DNA of 64,000 nucleotides. Source: Mesorhizobium sp. ES1-4 (lineage in GTDB: Bacteria; Pseudomonadota; Alphaproteobacteria; Rhizobiales; Rhizobiaceae). The stretch covers positions 1-64,000 of the forward strand of contig NZ_JAIUGV010000017.1 of assembly GCF_020164745.1 (NCBI RefSeq), in the 5' to 3' direction. How positions within the stretch are numbered: the first letter of the stretch is position 1; each line of letters opens with the position of its first letter. A program made the translations under genes and the position numbers. Of this stretch, positions 1-9,321 are shown piece by piece. Under the pieces are notes generated by a model that saw only the letters and a list, made by a program, of their open reading frames with translations, did not search any database and had not been told where the DNA came from.

Positions 1-569
1 GCGAGCATGATGGCGGCGATCGGCGTGCCGAACACGGTGGTCATGCCGGCCGCCGCGCCCGCGACCAGCAATGTCTTGCGCTCATTGTCGCTGACCGGCA
101 GCATCTGCGCGATCAGCGAGCCGATAGCGCCGCCGGTCATGATTATCGGACCCTCGGCGCCGAACGGACCGCCGGAGCCGATCGAGATCGCCGACGACAG
201 CGGCTTCAGGATTGCCACCTTGGCGTCCAGTCTGGAGCGCCCGAGCAGGATCGCCTCGATGGCCTCGGGAATGCCGTGGCCGCGGATCTTCTCGCTGCCA
301 TAGCGCGCCATCAGGCCGATGATCAGCGCGCCGACCACAGGGACGATGACGGAGGCATAGCCCAGCGGAGTGTCCTCGAGCTTCAGGTCGGCGAGCGTGA
401 ACTGGCCAAAATAGGCAATGTTGGTGGCCAGCCGGATCAGCTTCAAAAGCGCGATGCCGGCAAACAGCCCCGCCGTCGCTACCACCACCGCTATCGCGGC
501 AACCAGCAGCACCCTTGCATCGGTCGTGAAATCTCGGAGATGGTCGGGGCTGGCGTGATCAGGTTTCAT
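1..569 (-). CDS. ClC-family chloride channel/antiporter, 5' part (runs off the window edge)
   Basis: The first 189 codons of a ClC chloride channel or H+/Cl- antiporter of the inner membrane; the 3' part lies outside the window. Seen directly: a hydrophobic helix at about residues 20-45, the GHGIPE segment at 98-102, the family signature GSGGPFGAEGP at 131-141 with the gating glutamate near 139, and GAAAGMTTVFGTP at 171-183. The start is the ATG at 567-569. It is transcribed divergently from the marR gene at 684, with a perfect palindrome between them, so the MarR protein probably controls both. The alanine in GAEGP replaces the arginine or lysine common in the family. Confidence in the family is high; ion specificity cannot be read from this fragment. 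Confidence 0.9.
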   Translation of the reverse strand, partial: MKPDHASPDHLRDFTTDARVLLVAAIAVVVATAGLFAGIALLKLIRLATNIAYFGQFTLADLKLEDTPLGYASVIVPVVGALIIGLMARYGSEKIRGHGIPEAIEAILLGRSRLDAKVAILKPLSSAISIGSGGPFGAEGPIIMTGGAIGSLIAQMLPVSDNERKTLLVAGAAAGMTTVFGTPIAAIML

Positions 570-647
570 TGCTGCTCTCATTCTGCGGACGCATCGCATG
601 TGCCGGATGACTGTATCGGCGGACACGGCATGCTTGTCGGTTCGCTA

Positions 648-666
648 TATATCGTAATACGATATA
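648..666. promoter_or_regulatory. Perfect 9-1-9 palindrome, probable MarR operator
   Basis: TATATCGTA, one central A, then TACGATATA: an exact inverted repeat of 9-bp arms in the short gap between the divergent ClC and marR genes. MarR proteins bind such symmetric 16-20 bp sites and usually repress their own promoter and the neighbour. The site lies 18 bp before the marR TTG start. Confidence 0.75.
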
Positions 667-683
667 AATAGACAAGGCCGTTC

Positions 684-1148
684 TTGCTAAAACCGATCGG
701 AATGGAACAAGTGTCAAAAATGACGCATCCGCAAAAACCTCGCCCCGCCATCAGCCAGGCCGACTACCAGCGGCTGTCGGAGTTTCGTTACCTGATCCGC
801 CGCTTCCTCGAATTCAGCCAGGTCCAGGCACATGATGCCGGGCTGACCCCACGCCAGCATCAGGCGCTGCTTGCGATCAAGGGATATCCCGGTGGTGGAC
901 CGGTGACGGTCGGCGACCTCGCGGAGCGCCTGCGCATCCGCCACCACAGCGCCGTCGAATTGGTCAATCGCCTTGGCGAGGCCGGGCTGGTCGCACGGGA
1001 TCAGGACAAGGACGACCACCGTCGTGTGCTGCTGCAGTTAACGGTGCGTGCCGACGACCACCTGGCCGACCTTTCGGTTGCGCATCTCGACGAGCTTTCG
1101 CGGATAGAGCCGATGCTGAGACGCTTGCTGCGTCGTGGCGAGGAATGA
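684..1148 (+). CDS. MarR-family transcriptional regulator
   Basis: A 154-residue winged-helix regulator of the MarR family, a cytosolic dimer that usually dissociates from DNA when it binds a small ligand or is oxidised. The middle holds the typical order: LTPRQHQALLAIKG (helix before the wing), TVGDLAERLRIRHHSAVELVNRL (recognition helix region) and a DHRRVLLQLT wing. The TTG start at 684 has AAGG 7 nt upstream; in-frame ATGs at 702 and 720 are alternatives. It is divergent from the ClC gene with a palindrome between them, so autoregulation plus control of the channel is the simplest inference. No cysteine suggests a thiol switch. Confidence 0.88.
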   Translation: MLKPIGMEQVSKMTHPQKPRPAISQADYQRLSEFRYLIRRFLEFSQVQAHDAGLTPRQHQALLAIKGYPGGGPVTVGDLAERLRIRHHSAVELVNRLGEAGLVARDQDKDDHRRVLLQLTVRADDHLADLSVAHLDELSRIEPMLRRLLRRGEE

Positions 1149-1267
1149 TCCGAACAGGTCGACTTCATTGGCATTGGCTCGTCGCAACACGCAGCTTCTT
1201 GCACGAGCCAGTTAGATACCATGTAAATATGAGAGCAACTGTGTCGGCTAGCGTCCGAAAAACCTAT

Positions 1268-2278
1268 TCAATGGTAGCCAACGTCAGCGCGAACTTTGCC
1301 GCGGAACACCCAATACGACCAGCCGGTGTACATCAGGATCACGGGCAACAACACAAGAGTCCCGACGAGCAGGAAAGCCTGGGTGCGTTCTGAAGAGGCC
1401 GATTCCCAAAGCGTGAAATGGTAGGGAACGATCATCGGGAAGAGGCTGATGGCGATCCCAACATAGGAAAGCGCAAAGAGGCCGATGGCGCCGACGAAAG
1501 GCTTCGTCTCACTTGCACTGCCCAGTACCCGCCAGGTGAAGAAGGCGACGGCCGCTGTCGCGACAGGTACCGGTGCCAAATACAGAATGTTGGGCCAGGC
1601 GAACCAGCGCGCGGCGATGGCCTGGCTCATGAACGGGGTCCAGATGCTGACCACGCCAATACCGACGAGGACGCCGACAAGACACATGCGGCCGTGGCGG
1701 CGCGCCGCCGCCTGCACCTCCCCCTCGGTCTTGAGGATCAGCCAGCCGGCGCCCAGAAGGCTGTAGCCGAACAACAGGGCGAAACCTGTCAATAGCGAGA
1801 ATGGCGTCAGAAAATCGAAGGAACCGCCGGAAAACTGTCTGCCAGTGACCTCAAAACCCTGGATGAAGGCGCCAAGCACGACCCCTTGAGCAAAGGTGGC
1901 GACAGCCGAGCCATAGCAGAAACCATGATCCCAGAAGGTCTTGTGCTCAGCGTCGCGGAACCGGAACTCGAACGCCACGCCGCGGAACACCAGCGCCAGC
2001 AGCATAACCAGGACCGGAAAATACACCGCCGGGATGATGATGGCGAAGGCAAGCGGAAACGCTGCCAGAAGCCCGAGGCCGCCCAGCACCAGCCAGGTCT
2101 CGTTGCCGTCCCAGATCGGCGCGATCGAGTTCATGATCGTGTTGCGGGACGCTGTGTCGGGCGCGAAGCCGTAAAGCATGCCGACGCCAAGATCGAAGCC
2201 ATCCAGCAGCACGTAGAAGAACACCGCCATACCGAGGATCAGCGTCCAGATTGGCACGAAATCGAGGACCTGGCTCAT
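1268..2278 (-). CDS. cydB: Cytochrome bd-type (CIO) quinol oxidase subunit II
   Basis: Subunit II of a bd-type quinol oxidase in the inner membrane, 336 residues, with about nine hydrophobic helices. Family marks seen include the N-terminal FFYVLLDGFDLGVGML, SIAPIWDGNETWLVLGG, the FRGVAFEFRFRD loop and the C-terminal PYHFTLWESASS. It pairs with CydA, which binds the haems. Its ATG overlaps the cydA stop (ATGA at 2275-2278), so the two are translationally coupled. Together they oxidise ubiquinol and reduce oxygen to water, giving a branch used at low oxygen or when haem-copper oxidases are inhibited. The short Q-loop of the partner points to the cyanide-insensitive (CioAB) subgroup. Confidence 0.95.
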   Translation of the reverse strand: MSQVLDFVPIWTLILGMAVFFYVLLDGFDLGVGMLYGFAPDTASRNTIMNSIAPIWDGNETWLVLGGLGLLAAFPLAFAIIIPAVYFPVLVMLLALVFRGVAFEFRFRDAEHKTFWDHGFCYGSAVATFAQGVVLGAFIQGFEVTGRQFSGGSFDFLTPFSLLTGFALLFGYSLLGAGWLILKTEGEVQAAARRHGRMCLVGVLVGIGVVSIWTPFMSQAIAARWFAWPNILYLAPVPVATAAVAFFTWRVLGSASETKPFVGAIGLFALSYVGIAISLFPMIVPYHFTLWESASSERTQAFLLVGTLVLLPVILMYTGWSYWVFRGKVRADVGYH

Positions 2279-3678
2279 CGCACTTCTCCCTCTCGAAGTT
2301 CGACGGCTCCGGCGCGGACCGGCGCCCCGGGCCGTCCTCCCTCGATCTCCACATCTATCTCGGCAGCAATTGCCGGGCCTTTGCGCACAATGCGCAGCAT
2401 GAGGAAGAGGCCCGCAGGATAGATGATGAGATAGACCGCTACGTAGCCGATCAGCGAGAGCATCACATCAATGCCCGTCAACGAAGGCGTCACTGAGTCC
2501 GCCGTGCGCAGAAGGCCGTATACTGTCCAGGGCTGACGTCCGACCTCGGTGGTGATCCAACCTGCGATGACCGCCACGAAGCCGATGGGCGCCGCGATCT
2601 GGGTGATCGCGAGAAAGGCCGGCGAGGTGTCCAGCCGGCCGCGCCAGCGAAGCCATCCGCCAACAAGGACGAGGCCAAGCATCAGGATGCCGCAGCCGAC
2701 CATGATCCGGAAGGCGAAGAAGGGGATAGCGACGGGCGGACGCTGATCGGCCGGAAAGTCCTTGAGGCCCTCAACCTCGCCGTCAAGCTCATGGGTGAGG
2801 ACGAGGCTGCCAAGCCATGGAAGGTCTATGGCAAAGAGGTTGCGCTCGGCTTTGTCGTCTGGAATGGCGAAAAGGGTAAGCGGCACCTGTCGGGCAGTTT
2901 CCCAGCGCGCTTCAATCGCGGCGAGCTTAGCCGGCTGGTGGTCGCGCGTATTCAGACCGTGCTGGTCGCCGATGAACATCTGCAGCGGGACCAGCACGGT
3001 CAGCAGCCAGAGCGTCATCGACAGCATCGTTCGGCTTTCCTCAACGGACCGCCCGCGACGCATCAAAAAGGCGCCGACGCCCATGACGACGAATCCTGTC
3101 GTGACGAAGAAGGCGACGACGGTATGCGCCAGCCGATAGGGAAAGGAAGGATTGAAGACCACCTTGAACCAGTCCGTCGGGAAGAAACGGCCATCGATGA
3201 TCTCGTAGCCGGCCGGCGTCTGCATCCAGCTGTTGGCCGACAGGATCCAGAAGGAAGACAGCAAAGTGCCGAGCGCCACCATTAGCGCGGCAACGAAATG
3301 CGCCCAACGCGGGACCAATTGCCGTCCGAAAAGAAGGACGCCGAGGAAGGCCGCTTCGAGGAAAAACGCCGTCAGGCCTTCATAGGCGAAAAGCGGGGAA
3401 AGCACATTTGCGGTCGCGTCGGAAAAGCGGCTCCAGTTCGTGCCGAACTGGAAAGGCATGACGACCCCGGTGACGACGCCCATGCCGAAAGCAATCGAGA
3501 ATATCTTGATCCAGAACGTCGAGATGCGGAGATAGATGTCCTTCCCGGAAAAAAAATTGAGACCTTCCAGCATCGCGATGAACGCGGCCAATCCCACGGT
3601 GATGGCCGGCAACAGGATGTGCCAGCCGATGACCCAGGCGAATTGCAATCGCGACAGGAATACAGGATCGAAGTCCAT
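2275..3678 (-). CDS. cydA: Cytochrome bd-type (CIO) quinol oxidase subunit I
   Basis: Haem-binding subunit I, 467 residues. Candidate haem ligands His20 (WVIGWHILLP) and His185 (YRLAHTVVAF) are present, as are the glutamates of the proton path (FAYEGLTAFFLEAAF, about 100 and 108), the quinol loop GDQHGLNTRDHQPAKLAAIE at about 237-256 and the GRQPWTVYGLLRT signature. The loop after QPAK is short, as in cyanide-insensitive oxidases. I start at 3678 (MDFDPVFLSRLQF) because GGAGAG lies just upstream and the family begins here; an open frame extends 12 codons further. Upstream 3679-3844 holds the promoter region; no CydDC assembly genes or CydX microprotein were seen. Confidence 0.95.
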   Translation of the reverse strand: MDFDPVFLSRLQFAWVIGWHILLPAITVGLAAFIAMLEGLNFFSGKDIYLRISTFWIKIFSIAFGMGVVTGVVMPFQFGTNWSRFSDATANVLSPLFAYEGLTAFFLEAAFLGVLLFGRQLVPRWAHFVAALMVALGTLLSSFWILSANSWMQTPAGYEIIDGRFFPTDWFKVVFNPSFPYRLAHTVVAFFVTTGFVVMGVGAFLMRRGRSVEESRTMLSMTLWLLTVLVPLQMFIGDQHGLNTRDHQPAKLAAIEARWETARQVPLTLFAIPDDKAERNLFAIDLPWLGSLVLTHELDGEVEGLKDFPADQRPPVAIPFFAFRIMVGCGILMLGLVLVGGWLRWRGRLDTSPAFLAITQIAAPIGFVAVIAGWITTEVGRQPWTVYGLLRTADSVTPSLTGIDVMLSLIGYVAVYLIIYPAGLFLMLRIVRKGPAIAAEIDVEIEGGRPGAPVRAGAVELREGEVR

Positions 3679-3844
3679 CACTCGTCTCTCCAAACGAAAA
3701 CGAGCTGGCCTCATAAATCCAACTGCGCCGTAGCCACGACAGTGGACAGGGCTCGTCTTCAGGCCGTCGTCAAGCTATAGTAACTAGCGACGGTGTCGAT
3801 AGCGCCGTTTTTTAACCACCTCTTCTCCAGTAGATCGGTCCCTC

Positions 3845-5005
3845 CTAACCAGCGGCTTTGGAAAGCGCTAGCTCAAGGTCGGCGATCAGATCAGTCTCCG
3901 CTTCGAGGCCGACCGATAGCCTCAGAAGGCTGTCGCTTATTCCGGCGACCTTTCGGCCCTCGGCGCCCATTCCGGCATGGGTCATGGTAGCCGGATGGGC
4001 AACAAGGCTTTCGACGCCGCCGAGAGACTCGGCCAGCGTGATAACTTCGACTGCTTCGACGAAGCGCCGAACCGCCTCCACGCCTCCAGCCAGTTCGAAG
4101 CTCAGCATCGCTCCGAACCCGGCTTGCTGAGCCTTGGCGATTGCATGGCCGGGATGGGATTGAAGACCCGGATAATGGACGGCGCTCACTTGCGGCTGCT
4201 TTTGCAGGAAAGTGGCCACTGCCGCCGCGTTGGCTTGCTGCCGCTCGATACGCGGGAACAGCGTGCGAAGGCCCCTGAGCGTCAGGTAGGCATCGAACGG
4301 CGCTCCTGCGACACCGGTGGCCTTCGCCCATTCTCCAAGTGCCTCGACATCGCTCTGTTGCGCCGCGATGACGGCGCCACCCACCACATCGGAATGGCCA
4401 TTCAGGTATTTGGTGGTCGAGTGGACGACAAAATCGGCACCCAGCGCGATCGGCCGCTGCAGAGCGGGCGACAGGAAGGTGTTGTCCACTGCAACCTTCG
4501 CGCCGACAGCTTTTGCCTGAGAGGCGATCGAGCAGATGTCGACGACGCGTATCAGCGGATTGCTCGGTGTCTCGATCAGCACCAAGGCCGGCTTCTTTGC
4601 CAGCATCGCCGATAAAGCCTCTGCATTCCCCTGATCAACGAAGAGGACATCGAAATGTCCTTTGTCGCGGCGAATTGAAAGCAGCCGGTAGGTACCCCCG
4701 TAGCAATCATGCGGCGCAACGACGAGATCGTCTCGTCCCAACTGCCCCAGCACCAGATCGACCGCGGCCATGCCCGAGGACGTGACGACGGCGCCGACGC
4801 CCTCTTCCAGCCTGGCCAATGTGTCAGCCAGCATGTCACGGCTCGGATTTCCGGCGCGGGTATATTCGTAACGCCCTGCCTGCTCATAGCCTGGAAAGAC
4901 GAAGGTGCTTGAGAGATAGATCGGCGGCGTGACCGCGCCGAAGCCAGTGTCGGCGGCGATGCCGTTCGCCGCTGAAATAGTGCGAGGATCTCTGGGCTTT
5001 GTCAT
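3845..5005 (-). CDS. metB: PLP-dependent cystathionine gamma-synthase/lyase family enzyme
   Basis: A 386-residue Cys/Met-metabolism PLP enzyme acting in the cytosol. The cofactor lysine is Lys199 in HSTTKYLNGHSDVVGG; other family marks are EYTRAGNPSRD (about 47-57), VVTSSGMAAV (73-82) and the C-terminal SVGLE. It is the last gene of the cysJ-cysI-peroxiredoxin-metB run, so it most likely uses sulfide-derived cysteine for cystathionine (MetB) or cleaves it. Cystathionine gamma-synthase, gamma-lyase and O-acylhomoserine sulfhydrylase are hard to tell apart from sequence; MetB is the best guess from length and context. The 39-nt gap from the peroxiredoxin gene fits one transcript. Confidence 0.88.
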   Translation of the reverse strand: MTKPRDPRTISAANGIAADTGFGAVTPPIYLSSTFVFPGYEQAGRYEYTRAGNPSRDMLADTLARLEEGVGAVVTSSGMAAVDLVLGQLGRDDLVVAPHDCYGGTYRLLSIRRDKGHFDVLFVDQGNAEALSAMLAKKPALVLIETPSNPLIRVVDICSIASQAKAVGAKVAVDNTFLSPALQRPIALGADFVVHSTTKYLNGHSDVVGGAVIAAQQSDVEALGEWAKATGVAGAPFDAYLTLRGLRTLFPRIERQQANAAAVATFLQKQPQVSAVHYPGLQSHPGHAIAKAQQAGFGAMLSFELAGGVEAVRRFVEAVEVITLAESLGGVESLVAHPATMTHAGMGAEGRKVAGISDSLLRLSVGLEAETDLIADLELALSKAAG

Positions 5006-5044
5006 CGTGGCGACCTCGCACTTCAGGAGCGGCGTTGGCCGGAA

Positions 5045-5677
5045 TCAGTTTAGCAGTTGGACCATGCGCAGATAAGGGCGCAATTCTTTCCAACCCTGGG
5101 GGAATCGCTCCTTCGCCTGCTCGTTGCTGAGGCTTGGCGAGATGATGACCGGCTGGCCCGGCTCCCAGTTCACCGGCGTGGAGACCTTCTGATTGTCGGT
5201 GAGCTGCAAACTGTCAATGGCGCGCAGGATTTCGGAAAAATTACGACCAGCACTTGGTGGATAGGTCAGGCTGAGGCGGATCTTCTTGTTTGGGTCGATA
5301 ACGTAGACGGCGCGCACCGTCACATTGGGGTCCGTTTCGGCGTGGATCATGCCGTAGAGGTTGGCGACCTTCTTGTCGGTGTCGGCAAGCATCGGAAAAT
5401 TGAGTGCGTGTCCTTGCGTTTCCTCGATGTCCTTTTCCCAAAGATTGTGTGCCTCCACATCGTCGACCGAGAGGCCGAGCGGCTTGACGCCACGTTTGTC
5501 CCATTCCGGCTTGAGACGGGCGACTTCCGCCAGTTCGGTGGTGCAGACCGGGGTGAAATTCTTCGGGTGGCTGAAGAAGATACCCCACGAATTGCCGAGC
5601 CATTCGTGGAAGCGGATTTTTCCCTGCGTGCTTTGCTGCTCGAAATCCGGAGCAATCTGGCCCAGTTGCAATGACAT
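5045..5677 (-). CDS. 1-Cys (Prx6-type) peroxiredoxin
   Basis: A 210-residue thiol peroxidase of the Prx6/1-Cys type that reduces hydrogen peroxide and alkyl peroxides. The peroxidatic Cys45 sits in FFSHPKNFTPVCTTEL, with the later supporting segment SLTYPPSAGRN and a long C-terminal extension typical of this subgroup; no resolving cysteine is evident. The open frame runs 43 codons further upstream into cysI, but the start MSLQLGQIAPDF at 5677 is the family start. It lies 31 nt after cysI in a sulfur-assimilation operon, which suggests protection of reduced sulfur or flavoenzyme metabolism from peroxides made by CysJI. Confidence 0.92.
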   Translation of the reverse strand: MSLQLGQIAPDFEQQSTQGKIRFHEWLGNSWGIFFSHPKNFTPVCTTELAEVARLKPEWDKRGVKPLGLSVDDVEAHNLWEKDIEETQGHALNFPMLADTDKKVANLYGMIHAETDPNVTVRAVYVIDPNKKIRLSLTYPPSAGRNFSEILRAIDSLQLTDNQKVSTPVNWEPGQPVIISPSLSNEQAKERFPQGWKELRPYLRMVQLLN

Positions 5678-5708
5678 GATTTCGTCCTTCCTGTTTGATC
5701 TTGAAGCG

Positions 5709-7430
5709 TCAGTCGTTGAAATGCCGGCCTTCCTTGACCTCCGCGACATAGCCGGCGCGGATGGCGAAATCGCCGAAACGCTCGTGCGACCGTCGATCCG
5801 TCGCAAAGTGCGCGATCACCTTCGCCAGCATGTCGAGAATGGCGGCTTCGCCGACGTTCTCGAGAACCATCTTGTTCAGCCGCTGACCGTGAAAGCCGCC
5901 ACCGAGGTAGAGGTTGTACTTGCCAGGCGCGCGGCCGGTCAGGGCGATCTCGGCGATGTAGGGACGCGCGCAGCCATTGGGGCAGCCGGTCATGCGAATG
6001 GTGATCGGCTCGTCCGTCAGGCCATGTGCGGCCAGGATGGCATCGATGCTGCCGATAAGGTTCGGCAGATAGCGCTCGCTTTCGGCCATGGCGAGACCGC
6101 AGGTCGGCAGCGCTACGCACGCCATCGAATTCAGGCGCAACCCACTTGCCCTGTTTAGACGGTCGAGCCCGAATTCCTTCATCAGAACTTCGATATCGGG
6201 CCGGGCCTCCGGCGCGATATCGGCGATGATCAGGTTCTGGTTCGGCGTGATGCGGAACGTGCCCTCGTGAATACGGGCGATTGCGCGCAGGCCATCCATG
6301 ACAGTGCCGATGATACGGCCGTTCTCGATGAAGAGGGTGCAGTGCTCGCGCCCGTCCTCTCCACGCGTCCATCCAATCGGGTCACCGTTCGATATGAATT
6401 CGTACGAACGGGCAGCCGCCAGCGAAAAGCCGAGCCTTGCCTCGATCTCGGCCTTGATCCAGTCAAGGCCCTTGTCGTCGATTGTGTATTTGAAGCGTGC
6501 GTGGCCACGATCGATCCGGTCGCCATAATCGCGTTGTACCTGCATGACCGCGTCGCAGACCTGCAGCACCTTGTCGACGTCGGCGAAGCCGATCACGTCG
6601 GCTAGCCTCGGATAGGTTTTTGGCGCCTGGTCGGTACGGCCCATGCCGCCGCCAATGGCAATGTTGAAGCCTTCAAGCTTGCCGTTGGTAGCAATGGCGA
6701 TGAAGCCCAGATCCTGCGCGTAGACGTCAATGTCGTTGATCGGCGGAATGACGAAGCCGATCTTGAATTTTCGCGGCATGTAGGTGCGGCCATAGAGCGG
6801 TTCTTCCGGCCCTGAAACCTCCGTGCGCTCTTCGCCATACCAGATCTCCCGATAAGCCGCTGTTTTGGGGATGGCGTGATCGCTGGCGCGCTTGGCCAGT
6901 GCATAGACCTCGGCGTGCAAGGTGGAGAGCCGCGGATTGACCGAGCACATGACGCCGCGGGAATCGTCGCCGCAGGCTGCCTTGGTGTCCAGAAGCACGT
7001 CGCGCAAACCCTGCATGGTCGCGCGCAGATTCTGCTTCTTGACGCGATGCAGCTGGAACGTCTGCCGCGTTGTCAGCCGCAGCGTCTCGCCTGCATGAGC
7101 GCGCCCAAGCTCGTCCAGCTTCAGCCATTGGCTGGGACTGCAGACACCGCCGGGCAGGCGGATGCGAGCCATGAAGGTGTAGTCCGGCTCAAGCTTTTGC
7201 CGACGGCGTTCGTCACGGATGTCGCGGTCGTCCTGCTGGTAGAGGCCGTGGAACTTCATCAGCTTGATGTCGTCACCAAGCACGGCGGCAGTAAGCTCTT
7301 CGGCGAGGCCCGCCGCTATGGTGCCACGCAACTGATCGCTTGCCGCCTTCATCCTCTCGTCGCGCCCGAGTTTATCCAGCGGCTGCGAAAGGTCTCGGCT
7401 ACGGTTCGTATTTAACTGGGGCATTGTCAT
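5709..7430 (-). CDS. cysI: Assimilatory sulfite reductase haemoprotein (beta) subunit
   Basis: CysI, 573 residues, reduces sulfite to sulfide with six electrons from the CysJ flavoprotein, using sirohaem and a [4Fe-4S] cluster. The cluster ligands are the C-x5-C and C-x3-C pairs: Cys438 and Cys444 (NSMACVALPTCGL) and Cys483 and Cys487 (MTGCPNGCARPY). Arginines for sirohaem and sulfite lie in LRLTTRQTFQLHRVKK. The two-fold repeat of the nitrite/sulfite reductase fold is complete. It begins 9 nt after cysJ. An N-terminal KFHGLYQQDDRDIRDERR is characteristic of the NADPH-dependent enzyme. Confidence 0.96.
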   Translation of the reverse strand: MTMPQLNTNRSRDLSQPLDKLGRDERMKAASDQLRGTIAAGLAEELTAAVLGDDIKLMKFHGLYQQDDRDIRDERRRQKLEPDYTFMARIRLPGGVCSPSQWLKLDELGRAHAGETLRLTTRQTFQLHRVKKQNLRATMQGLRDVLLDTKAACGDDSRGVMCSVNPRLSTLHAEVYALAKRASDHAIPKTAAYREIWYGEERTEVSGPEEPLYGRTYMPRKFKIGFVIPPINDIDVYAQDLGFIAIATNGKLEGFNIAIGGGMGRTDQAPKTYPRLADVIGFADVDKVLQVCDAVMQVQRDYGDRIDRGHARFKYTIDDKGLDWIKAEIEARLGFSLAAARSYEFISNGDPIGWTRGEDGREHCTLFIENGRIIGTVMDGLRAIARIHEGTFRITPNQNLIIADIAPEARPDIEVLMKEFGLDRLNRASGLRLNSMACVALPTCGLAMAESERYLPNLIGSIDAILAAHGLTDEPITIRMTGCPNGCARPYIAEIALTGRAPGKYNLYLGGGFHGQRLNKMVLENVGEAAILDMLAKVIAHFATDRRSHERFGDFAIRAGYVAEVKEGRHFND

Positions 7431-7439
7431 GCGCGAACC

Positions 7440-9287
7440 TCAATAGACATCGATCTGGTAGCGGTGATCGCGCAGCAGGCCGCCGACATAGTCGTTGGCG
7501 GCGGCCTTGCCGCATGCCCGTTGCTGTTGCACCACACTAACAAGAGCGGCGTGCACGTCGGGGGCGAGATGCGTGCCATCGCCGCAGACGTAGACATGCG
7601 CGCCCTCCTCCAACCAGGCGTAGACATCGCGCGCGTGCTCAGTGAGGCGGTGCTGGACATAGGTCTTGGTGGCGCTGTCGCGGGAGAAAGCGACGTTCAT
7701 CCGGCTGAGCACGCCATCCTTCAGAAAACCCTGCCACTCGGTCTGGTAGAGGAAATCGCTGCTGAAATTGCGCTCGCCGAAAACGAGCCAGGATTTACCC
7801 GCGGCTCCTTGCGCTTCGCGCTCCTGCAGGAATGCACGGTAGGGTGCGACGCCGGTGCCTGCCCCGATCATGATGATGGGAACGTCACCGTCCGGCAGAC
7901 GGAAATGCGGGTTGGCCTGGACGTAGACCGGTATCGTCGTGTCCGGTGCGCCGCGTTCGGCGAAGTGGCCAGAAGCGACGCCGGCACGCGGCTGACCGTG
8001 CAGATCATAGCGCACGGTGGCGATCGTCAGATGCGCTTCGTCGGACACGGCGGAAGGACTCGATGCGATCGAATAGAGCCGTGGCTGCAAAGGTCTCAGT
8101 CCTGCGACAAAAGTTTGCGCATCGATCCCGGGAACGGGGAACTCGCGGACGATGTCGATGACCTGATGGCTACGCAGAAACGTGGCGCGAGCCTGAAACT
8201 GGTGCTCGCCACGCAGTTCCTGAAGCTTGCTTGCGCCTGTGAGCTCTGCCCATTGGTCGAGGAAGCGCGGCGTGGCGACAGTGATTTCCAGGTGCTCGGC
8301 CAGCGCGACACCGAGCGTGGTCGTGAGCCCCTTGCCGGAAAAGTTTGCATCGGCGTCCAGGGACAGCTTATTCAGCAGCATTTCGACCAAGGCCGGATCG
8401 TTGCGCGCCATGACACCAAGTGCGTCACCCGGTTCGAATGCAAGTCCCGAGCCAGCCAGAGACAGTTCAATGTGTCGGGTTTCCTTGCTCGATCCACGTC
8501 CGGTGAGGACAAGATTATCAATGATGGCTGCCGGGAACGGCGTGTGCTTGTCGAATGTCGGCGCTTCGACCACAGCCGCGGAAGACACGCTCGCAGGGCC
8601 AGCCGCCCTATTTTGCAAGCGTGGTCCCAATGCAGCCGGCGCGAGCTTGGCCACGGCAGCTGCGATCCACCCGGCGGCCTGATCTTCATAATCAACGTCG
8701 CAATCGACCCGGTCCTGCAGTCGCACCGCACCGAGTTCGGCCAGTCGCCGATCGAGACGCTTACCCGCTTCGCAATAGCGTTCATAGGTGGAATCGCCGA
8801 GCGCAAGTACGCCATAGCGCACGCCTTCGAGGCGCGGCGCCTTTCGGCTCTCGACGAATTCGAAGAAGCCCATGCCTGAAAGCGGTGGATCGCCCTCGCC
8901 GTGGGTACTTGTAACGATCAAAATGTCCTGCTCGTCCTTGAGCTTGCGCAGCTTGTAGTCAGCCATGTCAACCAGGATTGGCTCAAGTCCTTGCCTGCGG
9001 ACGACTTCGCCAAGTGTCCTGGCGAGACCGGAACTGTTGCCGGTCTCACCGCCGAAAATGATCGTCAGCGACCTCGAGGAAATCGCTCGCGGCACGACCG
9101 ACACAGAGTGATCAGATGGAGAGGGAGAAGCAATGTCTCCGACCAGTGAACGCGCGCTGTGATCGATCCCGGCGAAATAACCGCTGATCCAGAGCCCCTG
9201 TCCGGGCTTCAGCGAGATCGTCAGGGCGTTAATCCGTTCCCATTGCTCGGCCGTAAAGCCTGGGCCCGGAAACTCGAATGCAGTCAT
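7440..9287 (-). CDS. cysJ: NADPH-sulfite reductase flavoprotein (alpha) subunit
   Basis: CysJ, 615 residues. Order of parts: an N-terminal stretch of about 70 residues with QGLWISGYFAGID, a flavodoxin-like FMN domain (about 72-215: TIIFGGETGNSSGLA, STHGEGDPP, LALGDSTYERYCEAG), an FAD domain (RLYSIASSP near 430) and an NADPH domain (IMIGAGTGVAPYRAFLQER, VYVCGDGTHLAPDV). It passes electrons from NADPH to CysI. It opens the sulfur operon; the ATG at 9287 has GGAAG 8 nt upstream. A small hairpin lies in the leader and one copy of the 44-bp LysR-like element lies about 125 nt upstream. Confidence 0.96.
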   Translation of the reverse strand: MTAFEFPGPGFTAEQWERINALTISLKPGQGLWISGYFAGIDHSARSLVGDIASPSPSDHSVSVVPRAISSRSLTIIFGGETGNSSGLARTLGEVVRRQGLEPILVDMADYKLRKLKDEQDILIVTSTHGEGDPPLSGMGFFEFVESRKAPRLEGVRYGVLALGDSTYERYCEAGKRLDRRLAELGAVRLQDRVDCDVDYEDQAAGWIAAAVAKLAPAALGPRLQNRAAGPASVSSAAVVEAPTFDKHTPFPAAIIDNLVLTGRGSSKETRHIELSLAGSGLAFEPGDALGVMARNDPALVEMLLNKLSLDADANFSGKGLTTTLGVALAEHLEITVATPRFLDQWAELTGASKLQELRGEHQFQARATFLRSHQVIDIVREFPVPGIDAQTFVAGLRPLQPRLYSIASSPSAVSDEAHLTIATVRYDLHGQPRAGVASGHFAERGAPDTTIPVYVQANPHFRLPDGDVPIIMIGAGTGVAPYRAFLQEREAQGAAGKSWLVFGERNFSSDFLYQTEWQGFLKDGVLSRMNVAFSRDSATKTYVQHRLTEHARDVYAWLEEGAHVYVCGDGTHLAPDVHAALVSVVQQQRACGKAAANDYVGGLLRDHRYQIDVY

Positions 9288-9303
9288 CTGATCGCTTCCT
9301 TCG

Positions 9304-9321
9304 GCACAGTCCTGGCTGTGC
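9304..9321. promoter_or_regulatory. Hairpin in the cysJ leader
   Basis: GCACAG, six bases, CTGTGC: a 6-bp inverted repeat ending 17 nt before the cysJ start and just upstream of its GGAAG ribosome site. On the other strand it is followed by five T. It could modulate cysJ translation or stop readthrough from the other direction; the arms are short, so confidence is limited. Confidence 0.4.

Noticed and set aside
3679..3710. CAAACGAA upstream of cydA as a seventh 44-bp element
   Set aside because: Only the first eight columns match; the dyad part does not align.
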